Positions 52,646 to 63,305 of a stretch of 64,000 bases of DNA are shown here, one piece after another. The notes beneath the pieces are model-generated. The model was given only the letters and a program-made list of their open reading frames with translations. It did not search any database and had not been told where the DNA came from. Position 1 is the stretch's first letter. Every line of letters starts with the position of its first letter. The stretch lies in assembly GCA_963754265.1 (NCBI GenBank), contig CAVWFB010000007.1, positions 161,528 to 225,527 of the forward strand, in the 5' to 3' direction. The stretch comes from AC-32 sp963754265. GTDB lineage: Bacteria > Actinomycetota > Thermoleophilia > Gaiellales > Gaiellaceae. Made by a program: the position numbers and the translations under genes.

Positions 52646-53815
52646 GTGCGCGCCTGCGTCCCGCTCGTCCTGCTCACACTCCTCGCCGCCTCCGCCGCGT
52701 CGGGTGCGTCCCCACGGGTGACCGCCAAGCTGGTCGCCGCCACCCACGACCTCTCTGCAGGCGTGCCGTGGAGCGTGCGCGTTCAGCTCCGGGCGAACGG
52801 CCGGGCGCTGACCGGGCAACGAGCCGTGCTCCGCGCTCACACCGCCGGCCACTCGAGTCGCCTCCGTCTACGCGAGTCCCGGACCCGAGGCGTCTACTCC
52901 ATGCGCCTCACATTCCCCGTCGCCGGGCGCTGGACACTGGCCGTGCAGCTTCGAGGCCGCTCGATCCGCCTCGGTGCGGTAGCCGTCGGTCCACGCCGTC
53001 CGGACGTCAGAGGGCCGTTCGGTCTGGCCGTCGCTCCCAACGGCCATATCGCGATCGCCGACCGGGACGCCGACCGGGTCGTGATCGTCAACCCCCGGAC
53101 CGGGGCATCCCGCGTCGTGAGCACCGGCCTCGACGGACCGATCGCAGTGGCCTACGACTCTTCAGGGTCCCTCTACGCCAACTCGGGCGAGCGGATCCTC
53201 CGGCTAGACGGCACCGCCGCCACGCCGGTCGCAGGAACCGGGGCGCGCGGCCACTCGGGCGACGGCGGCCCGGCGACCTCCGCGGCGCTCGGCGGCGTCG
53301 GCGGCTTCTCGTTCGCTGCCTCAGGCGACCTCTACATCCCGGAGTACGACAACTGGGTCAGGCTCGTGCGGCCGAACGGGATCATCGACACGATCGCGGG
53401 TACCGGTAGCGAGGGGTTCGCCGGCGACGGCGGCCCCGCCTCGACGGCGGCGATCGCAGCGCCGCACGCCCTCGCGGTCGGCACCGACGGAAGCGTCGTC
53501 TTCGCCGACTCGCACAACGGCCGAGTTCGCCGCATCGACCGCTCGGGCGTCATCACGACGCTGGCCGGAGGGTTCATCGCCCCCGTCTCGATCGCAGCGG
53601 CGCCCGACGGAAGCTTCGTGGTGGGCGACGCTCAGACGAACCTGCTGCAGCGGGTCGATCCGGACGGCGCCGTGACGGTCGTGGCCTCGGGGCTTCGGCT
53701 CCCGAGCGGCATCGCGGTCGATCTGCACGGTGACATCTACTTCTCCGAGTACGACGCGAGCCGCGTCCGCGTCTACGACCTCGAGACCAACCGGATCACC
53801 ACGGTCGCCCGTTAG
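52646..53815 (+). CDS. Secreted NHL-repeat protein
   Basis: 389 aa. Signal peptide at 1-20 (VPLVLLTLLAASAASG), an immunoglobulin-like N-terminal domain (25-110), then NHL propeller blades with the typical AGTGARGHSGDGGPATSAAL and AGTGSEGFAGDGGPASTAAI repeats and the motif HALAVGTDGSVVFADSHNGR. Likely extracellular, ligand unknown. GTG 52646 has a good Shine-Dalgarno (TAGGAGGGG). The only plus-strand gene between radA and clpC. Confidence 0.82.
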   Translation: MRACVPLVLLTLLAASAASGASPRVTAKLVAATHDLSAGVPWSVRVQLRANGRALTGQRAVLRAHTAGHSSRLRLRESRTRGVYSMRLTFPVAGRWTLAVQLRGRSIRLGAVAVGPRRPDVRGPFGLAVAPNGHIAIADRDADRVVIVNPRTGASRVVSTGLDGPIAVAYDSSGSLYANSGERILRLDGTAATPVAGTGARGHSGDGGPATSAALGGVGGFSFAASGDLYIPEYDNWVRLVRPNGIIDTIAGTGSEGFAGDGGPASTAAIAAPHALAVGTDGSVVFADSHNGRVRRIDRSGVITTLAGGFIAPVSIAAAPDGSFVVGDAQTNLLQRVDPDGAVTVVASGLRLPSGIAVDLHGDIYFSEYDASRVRVYDLETNRITTVAR

Positions 53816-53872
53816 CGAAGACGCTGCTCGAGACCGCTGCGCTTCGCGGAGACCGCGTAGCGCCGGGTCCCG

Positions 53873-56398
<2,526 letters not shown>

Positions 56399-56962
56399 GT
56401 CGCTTCCTTCCCCCGCGCGGTCGCGGTATTGCTGAGGCGCTCATCGTAGCGAACAGGTCGGGGGGTGGCGCATCCCCCGCCCGAGCGTTCGACGGCCATA
56501 TCTTTTTGCCTCCAAATGGCGTTAAATTGCGAACAGGGGATGGGTCCGAGGCTTGTATCGCTGCTGCTCTTCATGGCCGGCTACGTGGCTCTGGCCACGC
56601 TCGGCCCGCTCTGGGCGGCCGGGCCTGCGCTGACGAGCTTCGTCGCCGCGACCCTCCTGCTCGCGCGGGAACGCGAGCCCGCGCGCATCTAGAGGAGAGA
56701 GCCGGCCGTCTCGGGCGGCGAGGCGCGCCGGCTCAACCTGCCGGGCTCAGACGCGCTCGTACCAGGCTCTTCGACCGACGAGCCGACCGAAGGCGTGCGC
56801 CCGCGGCCGGCTCGTCGGCAAGACGTTCTTTCGGCGAGGGTCGGGCGGCAACCGCACTCCTGCTCGGCCTATGAATCGGCGTGGAAAGGCGCGCGCCCGC
56901 GCACAATCCCCCCTTCGAGCCACCGCGAACGAGGGATCGCGGGGGTTAGGCGGGCTCGAGCG
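56399..56962. other. Gene-poor gap between clpC and the exopolysaccharide locus
   Basis: 564 bases. Apart from a possible 50-residue ORF at 56540, I find no coding sequence. The segment 56399-56470 is likely the clpC promoter region. Near 56905-56950 a pair AATCCCCC ... GGGGGTT can form a long hairpin, consistent with a terminator for the sugar transferase gene, but no U-tract follows. Confidence 0.4.
56540..56692 (+). CDS. Possible small membrane protein (50 aa)
   Basis: ATG 56540, preceded by a weak AGGGG. The product is nearly all hydrophobic with a turn (SLLLFMAGYVALATLGPLWA and ALTSFVAATLLLA) and ends in charged REREPARI, which would fit a two-helix hairpin. Upstream sequence is AT-rich. 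No homologue known; the gene is a weak call. Confidence 0.33.
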   Translation: MGPRLVSLLLFMAGYVALATLGPLWAAGPALTSFVAATLLLAREREPARI

Positions 56963-58456
56963 CTACTCGGCCTGTGCGAAGTAGCGGCGCACGGCCCAGA
57001 CCGTCATCAGCAGGATCTTGACGTCGAGCCAGAGCGACCAGTTCTCGATGTAGTAGTTGTCCCACTCGACCCGGTCGCTCAGCGAGGTCTTGCCGCGGAG
57101 CCCGTTCACCTGCGACCAGCCGGTGATCCCGGACTTGACGCGGTGGCGGTCTCCGTAGCGGTACACCTTCTCCTCGAACAGGCGGACGTAGTGGCTGCGC
57201 TCCGGTCGCGGCCCCACCAGCGACATCTCGCCGACCAGCACGTTGAAGAGCTGCGGCAGCTCGTCGATCGAGAGCGCGCGCAGGAAGCGCCCGACCCGCG
57301 TCGCCCGGTCCGGCCGGAGCTCGATGGGGCCGTCCTGCTCGCCGAGCTGCTCCCGAGCCCAGTCCGAATCGGCCTCGCCGTCGGTCGGCGTGCCGCTCAT
57401 CGTGCGCAGCTTGAGCATGTCGAACTCACGACCGTCGAGGCCCACCCGCCGCTGGCGGAACAGCACCGGAGAGCCGACCGAGAGGCGAACCGCAAGCGCC
57501 GCCACCGCGAAAACCGGGAGGGTGAGGAGGAGGAGAACCGCGGCAACGGCGCGGTCGACCAGGTACTTGACCGCGAACTGCCACCCCTTCGGATCGGCTC
57601 GACGCGTCGAGAGCAGCGGGAGGCCGCCGATGTGGTCGACGGTGAGGCGCTCGGTGACGCGCTCGAAGAGGCGCGGCACGAGGGAGACGCTCACGCCGAG
57701 CTCCTCACAGCGCTGCAGCTCGCGCAGGAGCACCTCGCTCGGGGCAGTCGAGAACGTGATCACCACGTGCTCGACGCCGTGCTGCTCGATCAGCCGCTCG
57801 AGATCCCAGCTGGCTCCGAGAACCGGCGCGGGCAGGCCCGGCTCGTCGAGGGGCTCCTTGTCGATGAAGCCCACGGGCTTCAGCCCGAGCTCCGGATGGT
57901 CGAGGAGACGGGTGGCCGTCAGCCGGCCGATCCTTCCAGCTCCGACGATCAGAGTCGGCTTCGCGAGGTCTCCGTCGCGACGGCCCCTGAGCAGCGCCCA
58001 GTCGAGCGCGACCCGCCCGGCCGCGACGTAGACGGCACTGAAGGCGAGGAGCCTGAGCGACTGCGAGGCGAGGTCGTCGACCTCTCCGGGAAACAGGATC
58101 CGGAGCGTGAGCACGCTGACCGAGGCGAGGGCGGTGGCCGCGACGACCGCGCGCACGTCGTCGAGCGCCGAGACCCGCAGCCGCCACGAGTACATCCCGC
58201 GGAAGCGCATGAACAACAGGACGAGGCCTCCGTAGACGACGAGCCAGACCGGCGAGATCCGCAGGATCCCTGCGTCGCCCGCCCCGAGCTGCGCCGCGGC
58301 CGCGCCTGCGGCCAGCATCGCGGCATCGAGCACCAGGGCCCCGAGGGTCCAGGAGCCGACGCCGTGCAGACGCCGTAGCCCGAGCTTCTCGGAGCGCTCG
58401 AACTCGAGCCGCTCCAGAGCCGGGAGTGCGTCAGCATTCAGCGATCGGGTCGCCAT
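56963..58456 (-). CDS. Polyprenyl-phosphate sugar-1-phosphate transferase (exopolysaccharide initiation)
   Basis: 497 aa. N-terminal membrane helices (about 35-150), a central cytoplasmic nucleotide-fold domain (VGAGRIGRLTATRLL), and the C-terminal WbaP-like bacterial sugar transferase domain (about 290-495: SPVLFRQRRVGLDGREFDML, LRALSIDELPQLFNVLVGEM, LVGPRPE, VKSGITGWSQVNG). Attaches the first sugar phosphate to undecaprenyl phosphate; the sugar is unknown. Initiates the surface-polysaccharide pathway of this region. Confidence 0.92.
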   Translation of the reverse strand: MATRSLNADALPALERLEFERSEKLGLRRLHGVGSWTLGALVLDAAMLAAGAAAAQLGAGDAGILRISPVWLVVYGGLVLLFMRFRGMYSWRLRVSALDDVRAVVAATALASVSVLTLRILFPGEVDDLASQSLRLLAFSAVYVAAGRVALDWALLRGRRDGDLAKPTLIVGAGRIGRLTATRLLDHPELGLKPVGFIDKEPLDEPGLPAPVLGASWDLERLIEQHGVEHVVITFSTAPSEVLLRELQRCEELGVSVSLVPRLFERVTERLTVDHIGGLPLLSTRRADPKGWQFAVKYLVDRAVAAVLLLLTLPVFAVAALAVRLSVGSPVLFRQRRVGLDGREFDMLKLRTMSGTPTDGEADSDWAREQLGEQDGPIELRPDRATRVGRFLRALSIDELPQLFNVLVGEMSLVGPRPERSHYVRLFEEKVYRYGDRHRVKSGITGWSQVNGLRGKTSLSDRVEWDNYYIENWSLWLDVKILLMTVWAVRRYFAQAE

Positions 58457-58484
58457 CTCGCCGCCTGTCTACCTTAGGTCCGGG

Positions 58485-58841
58485 TTACTTCCGGGCCTTG
58501 CCGAGCTTCCGCAGAGTGGTTCCGGCACCGAGGAGCAGCGCGCCGCCGGCCGCCATCAACGCGAGGTCGACACCCGTGAACGGCAACCCTCCGCGCGGCT
58601 TGACAGGCTGCGCGCCGAGTGCCTGCTCGACTGCGCCTTGCACCCCGACCTGCGGGTATCCCTGGAGCGCCGCATACTTCTGCGCACGCTGCAGATCAGC
58701 CTTCGAGTACGCGTGGTCGAGACGACCGTTGTCCGCGTAGTCTCGGTAGATCTGCTGTGGGGTAGCTCCGAGCGCGGACGGGGCGACAAACATGCCCAGC
58801 GCGCAGACGGAAACCCCCAACACGATCAAACGACGCCGCAT
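58485..58841 (-). CDS. LPFTG-anchored cell-wall protein
   Basis: 118 aa. Signal peptide at 1-25 (LIVLGVSVCALGMFVAPSA) and C-terminal sortase signal LPFTG (residues about 86-90), hydrophobic segment VDLALMAAGGALLLGAG and tail RKLGKARK. The mature part is about 60 residues, helical, with repeated Tyr/Gln. A sortase would attach it to peptidoglycan; none lies in this window. ATG 58841 with GGAGGAGG upstream. Confidence 0.87.
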   Translation of the reverse strand: MRRRLIVLGVSVCALGMFVAPSALGATPQQIYRDYADNGRLDHAYSKADLQRAQKYAALQGYPQVGVQGAVEQALGAQPVKPRGGLPFTGVDLALMAAGGALLLGAGTTLRKLGKARK

Positions 58842-59097
58842 CTTGCTCTCCCTCCTCCTCTTCCCGGCCGACTTGGCCGAGAACCACATAACTCCCGAAG
58901 CATCCGGCCCCGGGTCACTCCCGCAGAATTGCCTCTCCGACAATCCCCAGTCCGGTCACGCCTTTGCCGCGTGTGACCTCCCACAACGTAGATGCGCAAC
59001 GACTCCCTGGCAAGGGTGATTTGTCGAGTCCGAAAACGCGGGTGGCCAGAGAGGATTCCGCTGGCACGGGTACAAAGTGCCGCGACCGGGACCGCGC

Positions 59098-60978
59098 ATG
59101 ACAGATACGTCCATCTCGAGCCGCAACGCAGGAGTGGTCCGTTCTCTTCCCGCGGTCTCTCTCGTGGTCGCCGCGTGCGTGATGGCCTGGGTCGAGACGG
59201 GCAGCATCGATGCCGCAGACTGGCTGCTCTACGCGATTTTTGCGGCGCTCCTGCTCGCGCTGGTGTTCGTCTCCGGGACGGCGGTTGCCCCGACTCGCCT
59301 GGCCGTCGCCGGGCTCGTCGCGCTAACCGGCTTCGCCGTGTGGCAGGCGATCTCGGCCGCGTGGTCGCCGCTGCCATCGCTCGCCCGCGACGACGCGCTC
59401 TTGACAGTGTTCTACGTCGTCGCGGCCGCGATCGCCCTCTTCACCGTTCGCAGCCGGCTGGACGGTGTGATCGTGACGAGCGCAGTCGCCGCCGGGACGG
59501 GCGTGCTCGCGGTCGCGACCGCGCTCGCGGCGCGATTCGGCTCCGACCTCGGAACGTACTTCGTCGGAGACGGCCGGCTCGCGTGGCCGATCACGTACCC
59601 GAATGCCGCGGCCGCGATGTTCCTCGTCGGGCTCTGGCCCGCGCTCGTCCTGTCCGCCGAGCGGCGGCTCCCCGTGGTCGTGCGCGCGCTGGCGCTCGGC
59701 TCGGCGGCGGCGGTTCTCTCCGCCTGGCTGATGACGCAGAGCAAGGGTGGCGGGGTTGCGCTCGCCGTCTCGGCCGTCGTGGTCTTCGCGGCGGTGCCGG
59801 ACCGGCTGCGCCTCCTCGTGCCGACGGTGATCGCGGCCGTCCTGGTCGCGCCCCAGTTCGATCCGCTGACGGCGCCGTTCAACGCAGACGCGGCGCTCGC
59901 CGACGCGGGCCGGCACGCGGCCTTCACCCTTCTCTGGCTGACCGCCGCGGCCGTGGTCGCCGGGGCCGTCTACGCCCTGCTGGACAAGCGCCTGGAGGTA
60001 CCGGCACGGGTGCGGCGAGGCGCGGGTGCGCTCGCCCTCCTCGTGGTCGTCGTCGCGGTGATCGCCGTTCCCGTGGCCTTCTTCGCCTCGGTCGCGCACC
60101 CCGGCGATTACCTCGGCGACCGCTGGCGCTCGTTCAAACACGCCCCGCGCGACGAGTACGGCCGCACGCACTTCATCAGCCTCGGCTCGAACCGCTACGA
60201 CTTCTGGCGGGTCGCGTTGACCGAGTTCCGCGATCACCCGCTGGCCGGGATCGGCGATCGGGGCTTCGGTCCCGCCTACCTCGTCGAACGGCGAAGCGGC
60301 GAGACGCCGGTCCGAGCTCACTCGATCGAGCTCGACGCACTGAGCGAGCTCGGGGTCATCGGCCTGATCCTCCTCGCCGCCGGGCTGGTGCCGCTGCTCG
60401 TGCTCTGCTTCCGCGGCCTCCGCAGCCGCAACGTCGCGGGGACCGCTGCCTTCGCGACGGCTGCCTACTGGCTCGTGCACGCCTCGGGCGACTGGAACTG
60501 GACCATCCCGGCGGTGGGACTGCCGTTCTTCCTGCTGCTCGGCGCCGGAGCGGCCACGGCCGGCACGCGACCGCTGCGCCGGCGCGAGTGGATCCCCGCG
60601 GCCGCCGTGTCCACCGCGATCGCCCTGCTCGCGTTCGCGCCTCCCTGGCTCTCCTCCCGTTTCTCGACGCATGCGCTCGAGAGCTCCTCGTCCACGAGCT
60701 CGGACCTACGCTGGGCCAGGCGCCTCGATCCGCTCACGGTCGAGCCGTACGTCGTCCAGGCCCACATCGCGCCCACGCCCGCGGCGGCGATCCCGCCCCT
60801 CGTCAAGGCGGCGGAGAAGGAGCCGCGGGCGGTCGAGGTCCGGTTCGAGCTCGGCCTCGCGTATCTCCGAGCGAAGCGCCCCCTCGAGGCACGGCGCGAG
60901 CTGCGCGCGGCGCTGGCTCTCGAGCCCGGCGCGGACTCGATCGAGCGTGCTTTCAAAAGCGTCCCCCGGCGCCAGTAG
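59098..60978 (+). CDS. O-antigen-ligase-like membrane protein with C-terminal TPR-like region
   Basis: 626 aa. About eleven membrane helices (residues 20-510). A periplasmic loop at about 330-400 contains RTHFISLGSNRYDFWRVALT and HPLAGIGDRGFGPAYLVE, with the Wzy/WaaL-type glycine and histidine pattern (RAHSIELDALSELGVIGLIL). The last 100 residues have helical TPR-like pairs. Probably polymerises or ligates the polysaccharide made by the sugar-transferase pathway. ATG 59098; the upstream ATG-less stretch to 59077 is not needed. Confidence 0.83.
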   Translation: MTDTSISSRNAGVVRSLPAVSLVVAACVMAWVETGSIDAADWLLYAIFAALLLALVFVSGTAVAPTRLAVAGLVALTGFAVWQAISAAWSPLPSLARDDALLTVFYVVAAAIALFTVRSRLDGVIVTSAVAAGTGVLAVATALAARFGSDLGTYFVGDGRLAWPITYPNAAAAMFLVGLWPALVLSAERRLPVVVRALALGSAAAVLSAWLMTQSKGGGVALAVSAVVVFAAVPDRLRLLVPTVIAAVLVAPQFDPLTAPFNADAALADAGRHAAFTLLWLTAAAVVAGAVYALLDKRLEVPARVRRGAGALALLVVVVAVIAVPVAFFASVAHPGDYLGDRWRSFKHAPRDEYGRTHFISLGSNRYDFWRVALTEFRDHPLAGIGDRGFGPAYLVERRSGETPVRAHSIELDALSELGVIGLILLAAGLVPLLVLCFRGLRSRNVAGTAAFATAAYWLVHASGDWNWTIPAVGLPFFLLLGAGAATAGTRPLRRREWIPAAAVSTAIALLAFAPPWLSSRFSTHALESSSSTSSDLRWARRLDPLTVEPYVVQAHIAPTPAAAIPPLVKAAEKEPRAVEVRFELGLAYLRAKRPLEARRELRAALALEPGADSIERAFKSVPRRQ

Positions 60979-60981
60979 GCT
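60976..60981 (+). promoter_or_regulatory. Possible -10 box of the epimerase gene
   Basis: TAGGCT, seven bases before ATG 60989. It includes the stop codon of the preceding gene, so a leaderless start inside the operon is possible. Confidence 0.35.
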
Positions 60982-60988
60982 TGCGAGC

Positions 60989-61963
60989 ATGAAGGCACTC
61001 GTCACCGGCGGCGCCGGGTTCATCGGGTCGCACCTGAGCGAACTGCTACTGGCGGACGGCTGGGAGGTCTGGGCGCTCGACGATCTCTCGACCGGCAACG
61101 GGGCGAATATCGCGCACCTCGAGGAGCGAGGCGACTTCCACCTCGTGGTCGACTCGGTGCTGTCGTCGTCGACGGTCAACGAGCTCGTCAACAAGTGCGA
61201 CGTGGTCTTCCACCTCGCCGCCGCCGTCGGCGTCCGCCTGATCGTCGAACAGCCGGTGCACACGATGGTGACGAACGTCCAGGGGACAGAGAACGTCCTC
61301 GACCAGGCGAGCCGTTTTGGCAAGCGGGTGATCGTCGCCTCGAGCTCGGAGGTCTACGGCGACCACCGCGAGGAGAAGCCACTCGAGGAGACGGCGCGAA
61401 GGATCTACGGCCCGACCACCGCCCGCCGCTGGCTCTACGCCGACTCGAAGGCGATGGACGAGCACCTCGCGCTCGGATTCCACAGCGAGCGCGACCTCGA
61501 CTGCGTGATCGTTCGGCTCTTCAACACGGTCGGCCCGCGGCAGAGCGGCCAGTACGGGATGGTGATCCCGCGCTTCGTCGAGAAGGCGCTCGCGGGCGAA
61601 CCGCTCGAGATTCACGGCGACGGAACGCAGACACGCTGTTTCTGCCATGTGGCAGACACGATTCGAGCCCTCAAAGGCCTGATGAACGAGGGCTCGGTCT
61701 CCGGCGAGATCTTCAACGTCGGCTCCACCGAGCGGATCGCGATCGGCGAGCTAGCCAACCGCGTTCTCGCCGCCACGGGCTCGAGCTCCGAGACAGTGTT
61801 CATCCCCTACGACCGCGTCTACGGCCAGGGCATCGAAGACATGCTCCACCGCATCCCGGCCACCGAGAAGGTCGGGGCTGCGATCGGCTGGAGCCCCGAG
61901 CACGACCTAGAACGGATCCTCGAGGATGTGATCGCCGAGCAGCGGGCTTCTGTGGCGGCCTGA
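60989..61963 (+). CDS. NAD-dependent sugar-nucleotide epimerase/dehydratase
   Basis: 324-residue extended SDR. Cofactor motif TGGAGFIGSH at 6-15, aspartate at the end of strand 2 (LDDLSTG) for NAD, Ser-rich SSSEVYG, and catalytic Tyr-x-x-x-Lys in YADSKAMDE. The C-terminal substrate region (VIPRFVEKALAGEPLEIHGD) is that of UDP-glucose epimerases or UDP-glucuronate decarboxylases. Exact substrate cannot be read. Located between the ligase-like gene and the dehydrogenase, so a role in surface-polysaccharide precursor synthesis. Confidence 0.88.
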   Translation: MKALVTGGAGFIGSHLSELLLADGWEVWALDDLSTGNGANIAHLEERGDFHLVVDSVLSSSTVNELVNKCDVVFHLAAAVGVRLIVEQPVHTMVTNVQGTENVLDQASRFGKRVIVASSSEVYGDHREEKPLEETARRIYGPTTARRWLYADSKAMDEHLALGFHSERDLDCVIVRLFNTVGPRQSGQYGMVIPRFVEKALAGEPLEIHGDGTQTRCFCHVADTIRALKGLMNEGSVSGEIFNVGSTERIAIGELANRVLAATGSSSETVFIPYDRVYGQGIEDMLHRIPATEKVGAAIGWSPEHDLERILEDVIAEQRASVAA

Positions 61964-61982
61964 GAACGCCGATACAGAAACC

Positions 61983-63305
61983 ATGCGGATCTCCATCTTC
62001 GGATTGGGCTACGTGGGGACCGTCTGTGCGGCGACGCTCTCGCGGTTCGGCTTCGAGGTCCTAGGGGTCGATGTCAACGAGACCAAGAACGCCCAGATCA
62101 ACGACGGGCGCAGCCCGATCGTCGAGCCCGGCCTCGAGGAGCTGATCCGCGAGGCGGTCGAGGCCGGACGGCTCGCCGCGACCGCCGACCACGAGCAGGC
62201 AGTCGAGTCCTCGGAGCTCTCACTGGTCTGCGTCGGAACACCGAGCCGCCCCAACGGGAGCCTCGACACGAGCCATGTCGAGGACGTCGCCCGAACGATC
62301 GGACGGCACCTCCGCCAACGCTCCGGCAGGCACACCGTGGTCGTTCGGAGCACGCTGTTGCCCGGAACGACCCTCGACCGGCTCAAGCCCCTGCTCGAAG
62401 AGGAGTCGGGCAAGCGGTGCGGCGACGAGATCGGGCTCGCGTACAACCCCGAGTTCCTGCGCGAGGGCTCCGCGATCGCCGACTTCATGGATCCGCCCTA
62501 CACGCTCGTCGGCGGCCTCGACGCCGACAGCACGGAGGCCGCGGCCGGCCTCTACGGAGAGCTCGACGCCCCTCTCCACCGGGTCTCCATCCCGGAGGCT
62601 GAGATGGCGAAGTACGCCGCCAACGCCTTCCACGCGACCAAGGTCGTTTTCGCCAACGAGGTCGCCAACTTCAGCAAGGCTGCCGGTGTGGACGGCCGCC
62701 GCGTGATGGAGCTGCTGGTGCAGGACTCGCGCCTGAACATCTCCCCCGCCTATCTGCGCCCCGGCTTCGCCTTCGGCGGCTCCTGCCTTCCCAAGGACGT
62801 GCGCGCCCTCCTGCACGCGGCGCGCCAGGGCGACGTCGACCTGCCGCTGCTCGAGAGTGTTCAGGACTCGAACGCGATGCAGCTGCGCCGCGGGATCGAC
62901 CTCGTGCTCGCCCAGCCCGGCAAGCGGGTCTGCGTGCTCGGCCTGAGCTTCAAGACAGGGACCGACGACCTGCGCGAAAGCCCGGTCGTCCAGCTCGTCG
63001 AGGCGCTCCTGGGGAAGGGCTACGAGGTTCGCATCTACGACGGGAACGTCAACGTCGCGCGCGTGCTCGGGACGAACCGCGAGTACATCGAGGCGGTGGT
63101 GCCGCACCTCGCAGACCTGATGGTCGACGACGCGAGCGCGCTGCTCGACGGCTGCGACTCGATCGTCGTCGGCAACGACAGCCCGGAGTTCGCCGAGCTC
63201 GTCGCCGGCACGCGCGATCAGGCCGTCGTCGACCTCGTTGGGCTCAGGCTCTCGGACGAACAGCTGCGGTCTCTCGGCGATCGTTATCAGGGGATCTCCT
63301 GGTGA
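61983..63305 (+). CDS. GDP-mannose 6-dehydrogenase-like nucleotide-sugar dehydrogenase
   Basis: 440-residue UDP-glucose/GDP-mannose dehydrogenase. NAD-binding FGLGYVGTVCAA, then NPEFLREGSAIADF, KYAANAFHATKVVFANEVAN and the catalytic-Cys motif RPGFAFGGSCLPKDVRAL. The C-terminal LSFKTGTDDLRESPVVQLVE and the ending Q-G-I-S-W resemble AlgD from Pseudomonas more than UDP-glucose enzymes, which suggests GDP-mannuronate formation for an alginate-like polymer; this needs biochemical support. ATG 61983; the GT start overlaps its stop by four bases. Confidence 0.88.
   Translation: MRISIFGLGYVGTVCAATLSRFGFEVLGVDVNETKNAQINDGRSPIVEPGLEELIREAVEAGRLAATADHEQAVESSELSLVCVGTPSRPNGSLDTSHVEDVARTIGRHLRQRSGRHTVVVRSTLLPGTTLDRLKPLLEEESGKRCGDEIGLAYNPEFLREGSAIADFMDPPYTLVGGLDADSTEAAAGLYGELDAPLHRVSIPEAEMAKYAANAFHATKVVFANEVANFSKAAGVDGRRVMELLVQDSRLNISPAYLRPGFAFGGSCLPKDVRALLHAARQGDVDLPLLESVQDSNAMQLRRGIDLVLAQPGKRVCVLGLSFKTGTDDLRESPVVQLVEALLGKGYEVRIYDGNVNVARVLGTNREYIEAVVPHLADLMVDDASALLDGCDSIVVGNDSPEFAELVAGTRDQAVVDLVGLRLSDEQLRSLGDRYQGISW

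Noticed and set aside
61976..61983. Second GCCGATAC motif, upstream of the nucleotide-sugar dehydrogenase
   Set aside because: No TCAAG or TAAA at the right distance; it is probably chance.
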